From contig NZ_OANT01000003.1 in NCBI RefSeq assembly GCF_900096995.1, positions 62,001 through 126,000 on the forward strand: a stretch of DNA of 64,000 nt. The letters run 5' to 3'. A program made the position numbers and the translations under genes. Origin of the DNA: Acinetobacter puyangensis. GTDB lineage: Bacteria > Pseudomonadota > Gammaproteobacteria > Pseudomonadales > Moraxellaceae. Below the pieces are notes generated by a model. That model was not told the origin of the DNA. It made no database searches and saw only the letters and a list, made by a program, of their open reading frames with translations. Positions 56,199 through 64,000 of this stretch are shown piece by piece; position 1 is the stretch's first letter, and each line of letters begins with the position of its first letter.

Positions 56199-56990
56199 TC
56201 AAATCACATCAATTTGCATGATCTCATCTGGGTCATATTGATATTTTTGACCATCAAAAGGCAAGGTGAATTTGAATTGCTGTGTTCCTTTTTGTTGTTT
56301 ACAGCCTGTGGCTTGATGCGCTTCATTGTGGGTATAAGTTTGTTTGAAAACTAAATCTTGTAAACCTTTGTGTTGTTTCGTTCCAAGTACAATCACACTG
56401 TGAATATTGGCGCCCCATTTTGCCTGAGTGGTCGGACATTCACCGCGACTATAGTAGTGGGATTTTGTGGGTAGATCATTCAGTACGAAGCGTAATTTCG
56501 TGTCGGGTTGAATCTCTATCAGCTCCAGATATTCATCACCTGAATTGGTTTGCGGTTTATAGCTAGACCATTGATGTCTTAGACCGATCACATGTTTATT
56601 GGCTAAAGTGGAAAAATGGACCAGATCAAAAAATATACCGTCAAAACCTTGATAGGATGAGTATAATGTATCTTGTTTTTGTCGCATGGCCAGTTGTTTG
56701 GGAACAGTATAATCAAATAGATAAATCCTTAATAAATAAGGTGAATCAGGCTGATTTTGTTCAACAGGTAGTGCTACAGCAAATAAGGCTTTTTGGTCGT
56801 CGATGATCAGACAATCTTTTTCTTTTTGCTTAAATGCATAAGAGGATTTGAGTTGTGTAAGAATTTTCTGGGAAATTACATCAGAACAATTTTTATACGG
56901 TGTTTGGGTGGCGATGGATTCTGCTTTTGCATGGCTAATATGCAGTACCACACCATAGATGGTAATAATAAAAAGCATGAATTTTTTCAT
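56199..56990 (-). CDS. Exported protein of unknown function
   Basis: I do not recognise this 263-residue protein. It starts with a signal sequence (MKKFMLFIITIYGVVLHISHAKAES) and the mature part is soluble, with a pair of cysteines near the start (KNCSDV, EKDCLII) and another near the end (SRGECPTTQ, ATGCKQQ) that could form disulfides in the periplasm. It has DPDEIMQIDVI at the C-terminus. No repeats or lipobox are visible. It is convergent with rbfA and separated from mrpG by 123 bp, so it is probably a single-gene unit. Confidence 0.6.
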   Translation of the reverse strand: MKKFMLFIITIYGVVLHISHAKAESIATQTPYKNCSDVISQKILTQLKSSYAFKQKEKDCLIIDDQKALFAVALPVEQNQPDSPYLLRIYLFDYTVPKQLAMRQKQDTLYSSYQGFDGIFFDLVHFSTLANKHVIGLRHQWSSYKPQTNSGDEYLELIEIQPDTKLRFVLNDLPTKSHYYSRGECPTTQAKWGANIHSVIVLGTKQHKGLQDLVFKQTYTHNEAHQATGCKQQKGTQQFKFTLPFDGQKYQYDPDEIMQIDVI

Positions 56991-57113
56991 ATATTTGATC
57001 TGAATATTTTTCTATAGACTTTAAATAAGCGCACGATATGCTGTCAATCAAAATATATGCAGTAGAAATAGAATATTAGTCGAGTTCTATGAGAAAGTTA
57101 GCCTTAAATCTGA

Positions 57114-57533
57114 TTATTTCTTTTCTTCCTCAGGCGTTAGTTCAGGATGTCTTTGATTACGGGTATTCATAAAAATTGGACGTTTCACTTGTTGCCAAGG
57201 CAATGGACGATTTAATGCTTCAGGCACATCTCCACTGCGGGAACGTAAATTAAGATGAATTGCTGCCTGTGCCAGCAAATTGGCAGAAACAGGGGCAGTA
57301 ATAAAAGCAAGCAACGTGATTAATAACTCAGGAAAGCCAAAACGCAGTTCAAATGCCGAGTAACTGATGGACGCAATTAAGAAGCTGCCCAAACCTAGTG
57401 TGCTGGCTTTGGTGGGTGCATGTAGGCGCATAAACAGATCGGGCAAACGTACCATGCCGATGCCACCGACAAAGATAAAAAATGAACCGGTAATCAGGAA
57501 AAAAGAAACTAGAATTTCCATAAATAACAGCAT
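57114..57533 (-). CDS. mrpG: Mrp/Pha Na+(K+)/H+ antiporter subunit G
   Basis: The smallest-membrane subunit of the multisubunit Mrp cation/proton antiporter. The 139-residue protein has three hydrophobic helices with ITGSFFIFVGGIGMVRLPDLFMRLHAPTKASTLG, the family pattern, and a hydrophilic tail of about 40 residues rich in Arg, Glu and Lys. It is the last gene of the operon, 12 bp after mrpF. Start ATG 57533 has GGAG eight bases upstream. Confidence 0.93.
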   Translation of the reverse strand: MLLFMEILVSFFLITGSFFIFVGGIGMVRLPDLFMRLHAPTKASTLGLGSFLIASISYSAFELRFGFPELLITLLAFITAPVSANLLAQAAIHLNLRSRSGDVPEALNRPLPWQQVKRPIFMNTRNQRHPELTPEEEKK

Positions 57534-57545
57534 GTCTAATTCTCC

Positions 57546-57821
57546 TTAGTCGATGACATGGCCGGTTGTGAAATAACGTGCCAAGGCAGCAGTCGAGACG
57601 AAACCAAGCATTGCGACCAATAATGCACCTTCAAACATATCGGTGGTGGACCAATAAATACCTAGTACAATAATTAAACAGGTGGCATTTAGAAATAAGG
57701 TATCCAGCGCCAATAGCCGATCAATCACCGACGGACCAATCACTAGGCGGAACAGGCAGCAGAATACGGAAATTGAAATCGCCAGAATACTAAATGCAAG
57801 CACATAGGGTAGGATCATCAT
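57546..57821 (-). CDS. mrpF: Mrp/Pha antiporter subunit F
   Basis: A 91-residue, three-helix membrane subunit of the Mrp complex. Family pattern: FRLVIGPSVIDRLLALDTLFLNAT, with the Asp-Arg segment, then LIIVLGIYWST and EGALLVAMLGFVSTAALARY. It overlaps mrpE by four bases and precedes mrpG. Confidence 0.93.
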   Translation of the reverse strand: MMILPYVLAFSILAISISVFCCLFRLVIGPSVIDRLLALDTLFLNATCLIIVLGIYWSTTDMFEGALLVAMLGFVSTAALARYFTTGHVID

Positions 57822-58366
57822 GAGACATTCTCCTGATTTTGCTGGTCTTGTGCGTGAAAAACCCGAATAAGCGGCTGTTCATAACGTTGTTTGATGTCAT
57901 CAATATCCGCCTGCTCATTGTCGGTACTTAAACTATGCACCAGAATATCACCACGTTGCTGGTCAATCCCGGCAGAAATCGTTCCAGGTGTGGTGGTAAT
58001 AATCATTGCCAACAAACTATTTACTTGATCATGGTTGGTGTCCAAAGGGACACGAAACCATTTGGGATGTAATTTATCTGAGGAACCTAATACCAGTCTT
58101 GCCACACGAATATTGCTGACGATCACATCCCAAAGGACCACAAAAAATAATTTAATCGCTTCCAGCCAGTTGATGTCGGGTGTGCGTACCACAAAACCCT
58201 GCATCATTTTGGGAATAGACCAACCCAGTAAAATCGCCAAAACAATATTGCCACCAGAAAAGCTATGTTGCAGCATTATCCATGAAGCAGCCAGAATAAA
58301 AGACACCAACGGATGCGGGAATATCCGAAAAATAAAATGATTTGTAGAGAATAATTTACGCATCAT
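57818..58366 (-). CDS. mrpE: Mrp/Pha antiporter subunit E
   Basis: A 182-residue membrane subunit needed for assembly of the Mrp complex. N-terminal hydrophobic segments (IFPHPLVSFILAASWIMLQHSF and NIVLAILLGWSIPKMMQGF) are followed by the family segment LFFVVLWDVIVSNIRVARLVL and a cytosolic domain with FRVPLDTNHDQVNSLLAMIITTTPGTISAGID and DILVHSLS. It abuts mrpD and overlaps mrpF. Confidence 0.94.
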   Translation of the reverse strand: MMRKLFSTNHFIFRIFPHPLVSFILAASWIMLQHSFSGGNIVLAILLGWSIPKMMQGFVVRTPDINWLEAIKLFFVVLWDVIVSNIRVARLVLGSSDKLHPKWFRVPLDTNHDQVNSLLAMIITTTPGTISAGIDQQRGDILVHSLSTDNEQADIDDIKQRYEQPLIRVFHAQDQQNQENVS

Positions 58367-60163
58367 TTACTCCATGGGCTCAATTTTAGCATTATCATTC
58401 GGCAGTTGCTTTTGCACGGGTTGCGGATGCATCTTTTCCTCAGGAATATGTTCACCTGCTAGCGTATTTGGTGAAATAATATAAGGAATATAACTCTGAT
58501 ATTGATCAGGTTTAGTTTCAGCATATTTCAATTCAGGCAGATAGCTAACATCATAAGGTAGTACACTGATGACCTGCCCCGTTGTATCTTTTTTCAACAG
58601 GCTGTCCTGATAAAGTTGTTTATCCTGTAACTGCTCTGCTGCGGCATAAGTATATTTATAAACTGGATCGGCAAAAGCAGCATAAGCCGTCAGGAATAAT
58701 AAGAATGCATAGACCACTTTATCTAATCGAGGGGTCGAATGATCTGGCAAAGCCTGATATTTTTCATATTCAGGATCAGCAGGATTATCTTCGGGAGAGC
58801 TTGCTCGCCAGAACAAGATAAAGCCAACCCGTACAAAAGCTAGAATTGATAACAGACTCACCAATAGAATTATTAAAATAATACCGACTTGCCACGGGTG
58901 ATAGAGTGTACCTTGTAACAAAAATACTTTGCCAATAAAACCACTGAAAGGTGGCAAACCGGCCATCATCAAACCGATCAGCATAAACAAAATACTGAGT
59001 AAGGTGCTTTGTTTCATGGCCGGCGCAATCTTAAAATGATCCTTGAATTCGCCACGCTGGGCACAGATCCATTCGGTCAAGATATAAAAAGTAGCTGCAA
59101 TAACGGTACTATGAATTAGATAATACAGTGCGGCAGCCCATGCCTGCATGGTGAACAATGACAGTGCGATTAAAATGGTACCAATCGAGGATAACATCAT
59201 AAAGCCAATAAAACGACGTAGACGTTCCGAACCAATTGCACCGATGACACCATAAACACTGGTGATGATACCAATGGGCAATAACCATTGCTCCATTAGA
59301 TATTGACCCTGCGTATCACTAAAGACCGTACCATTAATACGCAAGATGGCATAAACTCCGACCTTGGTCATGAGGGAAAAAATTGCTGCCACAGGGGTGA
59401 CGGCAACCGCATAGGTTTTGGGTAACCAGAATCCCACAGGTAACATGGCAGCTTTGATACCAAATACCATAAATAACAGCATTGCACCAGTGAGCGCCAT
59501 TTGATGGTTATCAGTAGGTAGTGTTGGAAAAATTCGGGCCACATCTGCCATATTCAAGCTGCCGACATTGCCATAAATTAAGCCAAGTCCAATCAAGAAT
59601 AATGCCGAGGCAAACAGATTGATGATGACATAATGCACACCCAGCTTGAATCGGGCTTTATTGTGACTATGCAACAGCAATACATAAGACGCCATCAATA
59701 AAATTTCAAAGAATACAAATAGGTTAAATAAATCGCCAGTTAGAAAGGCGCCACACATACCCATCAGTAAAAACTGCATCATGGCATGAAAATAACGGCC
59801 TTTTTGATCCCACTTATAACTGGCAAACCACAGGATTGGCAGTGCCAGAATATAGGTGAGCAGCACCATCATCGCAGCAAGACGATCCACCACTAAAACA
59901 ATACCAAATGGCGCCGACCATTCCCCCAACTGATAACCAAACAGTTCGCCGGAACTGGCAAAATTTACCATACAGATGGCAAGGACTAATCCGATGCTGG
60001 TCGAGATCAGACTAATGGCATGTCGAATAGGTTGGCGCCAGTCACTTTCCAGTGAGCCAGCACCAGGATTGCCCAATAAAATTAGGGTAAAAGCGGTAAA
60101 AGCCGGTAATAAAATACTAAAAATCGGGAAATGGGTGTGCCAGAAATCCACCAAGACATTCAT
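58367..60163 (-). CDS. mrpD: Mrp/Pha antiporter subunit D (proton-pumping NuoN/NuoL-like)
   Basis: A 598-residue membrane protein homologous to antiporter-like subunits of respiratory complex I, which with MrpA forms the ion path. Seen: FEILLMASYVLLLH, the conserved Lys segment GIKAAMLPVGFWLPKTYAVAVTPVAAIFSLMTKVGVYAILR, GFMMLSSIG and PPFSGFIGKVFLLQ with the transport lysine. About 14 helices and a long C-terminal soluble tail of about 100 residues follow. It overlaps mrpC by one base. Confidence 0.95.
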   Translation of the reverse strand: MNVLVDFWHTHFPIFSILLPAFTAFTLILLGNPGAGSLESDWRQPIRHAISLISTSIGLVLAICMVNFASSGELFGYQLGEWSAPFGIVLVVDRLAAMMVLLTYILALPILWFASYKWDQKGRYFHAMMQFLLMGMCGAFLTGDLFNLFVFFEILLMASYVLLLHSHNKARFKLGVHYVIINLFASALFLIGLGLIYGNVGSLNMADVARIFPTLPTDNHQMALTGAMLLFMVFGIKAAMLPVGFWLPKTYAVAVTPVAAIFSLMTKVGVYAILRINGTVFSDTQGQYLMEQWLLPIGIITSVYGVIGAIGSERLRRFIGFMMLSSIGTILIALSLFTMQAWAAALYYLIHSTVIAATFYILTEWICAQRGEFKDHFKIAPAMKQSTLLSILFMLIGLMMAGLPPFSGFIGKVFLLQGTLYHPWQVGIILIILLVSLLSILAFVRVGFILFWRASSPEDNPADPEYEKYQALPDHSTPRLDKVVYAFLLFLTAYAAFADPVYKYTYAAAEQLQDKQLYQDSLLKKDTTGQVISVLPYDVSYLPELKYAETKPDQYQSYIPYIISPNTLAGEHIPEEKMHPQPVQKQLPNDNAKIEPME

Positions 60164-60531
60164 TAAGGCTCATCCTCTCGTGGATCGTAGGTATATTTTG
60201 CGTCTTCTTTTGCATCGACATGGTCATTACCGGTTTCAAAGCGACTGCGCAATGCCAGTTGTACAATAAATGCTGTAGTGGCAAAACCAATTACAATTGC
60301 TGTTAAAACCAGTGCTTGCGGGAGGGGATCGGTAACACGTGCTGTTTCAGTTAAAATGGCTGGTGCATTGAGTTCTAGTCGCCCCATGCTGAACAGAAAA
60401 ATATTGACTGCATAGCCGATCATGGCTAGTCCAAGTACTACTGGAAATGTACGACGACGTAAAATCAAATAAATGCCAGTTGCGCTCACCACACCTACGC
60501 CCGTCGCAATTAAAAATTCCATACTGATCAT
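60163..60531 (-). CDS. mrpC: Mrp/Pha antiporter subunit C (NuoK-like)
   Basis: A 122-residue, three-helix subunit related to NuoK of complex I. Family pattern: ATGVGVVSATGIYLILRRRTFPVVLGLAMIGYAVNIFLFSMG and DPLPQALVLTAIVIGFATTAF, with conserved charged and polar positions in helices 2 and 3. It is four bases after mrpAB and overlaps mrpD. Confidence 0.95.
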   Translation of the reverse strand: MISMEFLIATGVGVVSATGIYLILRRRTFPVVLGLAMIGYAVNIFLFSMGRLELNAPAILTETARVTDPLPQALVLTAIVIGFATTAFIVQLALRSRFETGNDHVDAKEDAKYTYDPREDEP

Positions 60532-60535
60532 CTTT

Positions 60536-63358
60536 TTACCCCCGTATTGGACCAGACAATGAGGAATGTCTTGAGTCGCCTAAAACTGAGATGAGTAACA
60601 TGGTCGCACCCACCACAGTGATATATACCCCGACATCAAAAGCAGCAGCAGATGCCAGATGTAGATCGCCGATCAGTGGCGCATGCACATGAACATGTGC
60701 ACTGGTGAGAAAAGGTCGTCCCCATGCCCATGCAGCCATACCGGTTAAACCAGCAATAAATAAGCCGATGCCAATCCATTTTTCATATAGACGACCTGAG
60801 TTTGCTTTTAATAGTCGTTCCGCTTCATCTTGACCGAGTGCGATATATTGAATGATGAGTGCCATGGCGGTAATTAAACCCGCGATAAAGCCGCCACCCG
60901 GTAAGTTATGGCCGCGCAAGAAAATATAGAAACTGATCACCAGTGCCAGAGGTAAAACCCAAGACATGGTAATGCGTAACATCAGTGGCGAAGGATTAAA
61001 GCGAAAGGTCAGCCCCTGCGTCATGGTTGCACCATGGGCACGCATGCCATCCATCATGCACAGTGCGCCAATTGCAGCAATCCCGAGTACGGTGATTTCA
61101 CCAAAGGTATCAAAGCCACGGAAATCGACCAGAATCACATTGACCACATTTGACCCACCACCAAGCGGTAGAGATTGCTGCATAAAGAACCAGGAAATCG
61201 ACTGATGATCACGTGTCAGCACCAGCCAAGTCAGCCAGCCTAGACCCAAACCACCAATTGTTGCCAAAATCGCATCACGCCAGCGTCGGGTGCGTGTTGA
61301 TTCATAGGGTGTGAGTTGCGGTAATAACGATAAACTCATCAATAATAAGACGGTCGTAACCACATCGACCGTGATCTGTGTCAATGCCAGATCCGGTGCA
61401 GACATGGTAATAAAGACCATGGTCACCACCAGACCAACTGCACCACTGATGAGAACGGCTTTGATACGTTCATGGTGGAACCATAACATCATCCAGCAAG
61501 CCGAAATCAGTAAAAACCAGAAAATAATCGCAATCAAAGGTGCATGAATCAGTTCTCTTGAACCCTTATCAATCTGAAAACCATACATTGGTATGATCGC
61601 CATCACCAGCGTAAAGCTGATAATCATAAACAGATAATTTTGCAAGGCACCTGTTTCGGTATGTTTTTTGATATAACGACTGTATAGCAGTAAATATTTT
61701 AGAAAATAATCAAATAGCACCGTACCACGAAATTTGCCCAAGGCAGGATCGAGATCAACTTTGCGAAGTTGGCCACCTTTTGCCATTTGAAAATAAAACA
61801 GTGTGCCACCGACCAGTGCCACAATACTCATCAATAATGGCATATTAAAGCCATGCCACAGGGCCAAATGGACTGGTTCAAGCTGAGGCAGTTGAGTGGT
61901 TGCAGCAGTCACACTATTGACAATATCTTCAGCCAATAATGCGGGGAAAATACCTACAAGAATACACAGTACAGCCAAGAATGCTACCGGTGCCAACATG
62001 CCTTTGACAGGTTCATGTATATCGGATTTGGGGAGTGGCTTGCCATGCTGCGCATCAAAAAACACACCATGTACCAGACGAATCGAATAAGTCACGGCAA
62101 AAATTCCTGCCATGGTGCCCAGACTCACCATCAAGGCGAGCAGTAGACCGGACTGACTGGCAACCAGCTCGGTAAAGAACATTTCCTTGGAAATAAAGCC
62201 ATTGGTAAACGGCACGCCCGCCATTGCTGCGCAGGTAATCATGGCCAAGGTACCGGTTATCGGTAAAAACTGCCATGCACCACTGAGACGTCTTAAATCG
62301 CGGGTACCAGTTTCATGATCGATAATCCCGGCGATCATAAACAAGGCTGCTTTAAACGTGGCATGGTTGATAATATGGAAAATCGCCGCCGCAATGGCAA
62401 GTGGCGTACCAATTCCAATCAGGCAAACAATTAGCCCAAGATGGCTGATGGTGGAATATGCCAGTAAACCTTTTAAATCTTCTTTAAAAATTGCAAAAAA
62501 TGCGCCCATGCACAGGGTAATTAAACCGACAAAAGTGACAATGCTATGGAATAATGATGCCCCAACAAAAATAGGGGAGAGGCGCAATAATAGAAAAATT
62601 CCGGCTTTGACCATGGTTGCCGAATGCAGATAAGCTGACACAGGCGTAGGTGCTGCCATTGCATTAGGCAGCCAGAAATGAAATGGAAATTGCGCACTTT
62701 TGGTAAAAGCACCGACTAAAATTAATAATAAAATCGGCACAAAATATGGACTGGACTGAATCAGATTGGCTTTTGCAAACAATTGATCAATTTGATAGGT
62801 ACCCGTGATTTGTCCCAGTAAGATAAAGCCACCGAGCATACACAGGCCACCCAAACCGGTAATGGTAAGTGCCATACGTGAACCACGCTGTGCTGCTTCA
62901 TAGCGTTGCCAATAACCCACCAGCAAAAATGAGGAAATACTGGTCAATTCCCAGAAAACCAGCAATATGATTAAATTATTAGATAGGGCGATACCGAGCA
63001 TGGCTGCCATAAACAGCATGAGTAAGCTATAAAGTTTAGCCAGAGAATTCTTTTTGTTTAGATAATAATAGGCATAGATAAAAATCAGCGTACCAATTCC
63101 GGTAATCAGTAAACTGAAAAGCAGACTGAGGGCATCAAGCCGAAAGTCAAAATTAACCCCTACGCTGGGCAGCCAATTTAGGCTATAGCGAATGACCTCA
63201 CCTTGTTGCAGGGTTGGAATATAACTTGCTAGTCCGACAAAACATAAAATGCTGATGCTACAGGCAGCAATCGCCGTCACCTGTCTGGAAATTTTTTGCA
63301 ATCCCCATACCGAGGTTGTGCCGATCAGTAAAGGCAAAAGAATAATGACAAAAAGCAC
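60536..63358 (-). CDS. mrpA: Fused Mrp/Pha antiporter subunits A and B
   Basis: A 940-residue membrane protein: residues 1 to about 780 form MrpA, a NuoL-like subunit (FWELTSISSFLLVGYW, LILVGAFTKSAQFPFHFWLPNAMAAPTPVSAYLHSATMVKAGIF in two pieces, INHATFKAALFMIAGIIDHETG), followed by a C-terminal part related to NuoJ; residues about 790-940 form MrpB (VISFYIFLRGHNLPGGGFIAGLITAMALIIQY and AFDVGVYITVVGATMLLISVLGD). The A-B fusion makes this the six-gene, group 2 Mrp arrangement. The complex exports Na+ or K+ in exchange for protons and supports alkaline and salt tolerance. It is the first gene of the operon; a 255-bp intergenic region precedes it. Confidence 0.95.
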   Translation of the reverse strand: MLFVIILLPLLIGTTSVWGLQKISRQVTAIAACSISILCFVGLASYIPTLQQGEVIRYSLNWLPSVGVNFDFRLDALSLLFSLLITGIGTLIFIYAYYYLNKKNSLAKLYSLLMLFMAAMLGIALSNNLIILLVFWELTSISSFLLVGYWQRYEAAQRGSRMALTITGLGGLCMLGGFILLGQITGTYQIDQLFAKANLIQSSPYFVPILLLILVGAFTKSAQFPFHFWLPNAMAAPTPVSAYLHSATMVKAGIFLLLRLSPIFVGASLFHSIVTFVGLITLCMGAFFAIFKEDLKGLLAYSTISHLGLIVCLIGIGTPLAIAAAIFHIINHATFKAALFMIAGIIDHETGTRDLRRLSGAWQFLPITGTLAMITCAAMAGVPFTNGFISKEMFFTELVASQSGLLLALMVSLGTMAGIFAVTYSIRLVHGVFFDAQHGKPLPKSDIHEPVKGMLAPVAFLAVLCILVGIFPALLAEDIVNSVTAATTQLPQLEPVHLALWHGFNMPLLMSIVALVGGTLFYFQMAKGGQLRKVDLDPALGKFRGTVLFDYFLKYLLLYSRYIKKHTETGALQNYLFMIISFTLVMAIIPMYGFQIDKGSRELIHAPLIAIIFWFLLISACWMMLWFHHERIKAVLISGAVGLVVTMVFITMSAPDLALTQITVDVVTTVLLLMSLSLLPQLTPYESTRTRRWRDAILATIGGLGLGWLTWLVLTRDHQSISWFFMQQSLPLGGGSNVVNVILVDFRGFDTFGEITVLGIAAIGALCMMDGMRAHGATMTQGLTFRFNPSPLMLRITMSWVLPLALVISFYIFLRGHNLPGGGFIAGLITAMALIIQYIALGQDEAERLLKANSGRLYEKWIGIGLFIAGLTGMAAWAWGRPFLTSAHVHVHAPLIGDLHLASAAAFDVGVYITVVGATMLLISVLGDSRHSSLSGPIRG

Positions 63359-63613
63359 AAGCGGTTCCCATATAAAACTTACGTGTGCTAATACCGAAAC
63401 ATTAGCAGTTTAACTGTAAAGTATTTGGCAAAGAATGCCTAACTTTAACTACAAATTAAAAAATAAAACAAAAAGATTGTATTGCGCAATCTAAAAAATG
63501 AAACTTGATGAACTGCGGTTCGCTACGCAACAATGTATCATTGAAAAACTCGATAATATTATAGTTTTATATCGAGAACAAGGTTTAATTACATAAACTC
63601 ACTAACTGAATCA

Positions 63614-64000
63614 TCAGCTTATTTGAGCAGTTGTCAGGGCATTTAAGAGTTCGGGCATAGTCTTTATTTTTTTGACCCCTTGCCATAAATCCTGTGCTTC
63701 AGGATAGGCTTTAGTCATCATGCCGAGCCATTGTTTATAACGGCCAATCAGACCAATTTCAGTTTTATATTGACCATTTAAAAATGCAATTTGTAATTGT
63801 AGTAGTTGTGACCAGTTCATGCCGAGATTAGGATTGTTTTGCCGAATGGCATTGACTAAATCCGGTGTGGTCACTGCACCACGACCAATCATTAAATCTT
63901 CACATTGGGATTGTTGTTGACAGCTTCGGGCATTGGCAACTGTCCAGATTTCACCATTGGCAATTATGGGAACAGTAATGGCCTGTTTAAGTGGTGCAAT
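63614..64000 (-). CDS. dusC: tRNA-dihydrouridine synthase (DusC-like), 5' part outside window
   Basis: The visible 128 codons cover the C-terminal part of a tRNA-dihydrouridine synthase, which reduces a uridine in the tRNA D-loop using FMN and NAD(P)H. Seen: VPIIANGEIWTVANARSCQ, the FMN-phosphate region CEDLMIGRGAVTTPDLVNAI, then a helical C-terminus with LLQLQIAFLNGQY and RYKQWLGMMTKAYPEAQDLWQGVK. The sequence fits the DusC type better than DusA or DusB, but without the N-terminus this is not certain. The frame is open to the right edge, so the start lies beyond the window. Confidence 0.85.
   Translation of the reverse strand: MAPLKQAITVPIIANGEIWTVANARSCQQQSQCEDLMIGRGAVTTPDLVNAIRQNNPNLGMNWSQLLQLQIAFLNGQYKTEIGLIGRYKQWLGMMTKAYPEAQDLWQGVKKIKTMPELLNALTTAQIS

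Overview
The window looks like a chromosomal segment of Acinetobacter or a close relative in the Moraxellaceae. The DNA is fairly AT-rich. The gene blocks fit that group: ribB-ribH-nusB-thiL-pgpA-glmU-glmS, an ahpA-like gene divergent from serB, gltX beside tRNA-Ala, pilB-pilC-pilD-coaE, tpiA-secG-tRNA-Leu, metY-type tRNAs before rimP-nusA-infB-rbfA, and a six-gene Mrp/Pha antiporter with fused A and B subunits. The assignment rests on protein resemblance and gene order, not on any database search.

Positions 1-11909 are the right part of a Tn7-like transposon sitting in the classical attTn7 site, 24 bp after the glmS stop codon. It carries a full set tnsA-tnsB-tnsC-tnsD-tnsE, close in size and motifs to canonical Tn7, and a clear right end: an 8-bp terminus followed by three tandem 20-bp repeats that are probably TnsB sites. 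A nested palindrome covers the likely tnsA promoter and ribosome binding site. The left end lies outside the window. The cargo next to tnsE is a three-gene cassette read in the same direction: a C5-cytosine DNA methyltransferase, a large protein with two GHKL ATPase domains (MutL/MORC-like at the N-terminus, histidine-kinase-like at the C-terminus), and a receiver-domain protein cut by the window edge. It resembles an epigenetic or anti-phage conflict system wired through a phosphorelay, and is the most unusual part of the window. A candidate promoter with two CCWGG sites at its -10 lies just before the methyltransferase.

Positions 11934-26800 are mostly housekeeping: cell-wall precursor synthesis (glmS, glmU), riboflavin (ribB, ribH), thiamine (thiL), phospholipid (pgpA) and serine (serB) genes, an SCP2-like protein, an RcnB-like exported protein, a VIT-family metal transporter, tRNA-Ala and gltX. 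Positions 26800-32770 are more variable: a sulfate-binding protein, an MHS-family permease, an orphan rutD-rutE pair preceded by a RutR-like operator, a damaged IS1595-family element with no target duplication, and the 3' half of an MFS transporter gene cut by that element. Together these look like an IS-associated deletion scar.

Positions 32775-48500 hold DNA repair and maintenance genes (uvrC, alkB, ruvX, recN), pgsA, a thioesterase, an ABC exporter, yqgE, ppnP, rlmB, a DMT-family exporter, coaE and the type IV pilus genes pilD, pilC and pilB. From 48679 to 56125 come tpiA, secG, tRNA-Leu, two identical initiator tRNA genes and the rimP-nusA-infB-rbfA translation/transcription operon. The window ends with an uncharacterised exported protein, the mrp operon (mrpAB, C, D, E, F, G) and the 3' part of a dusC-like gene.
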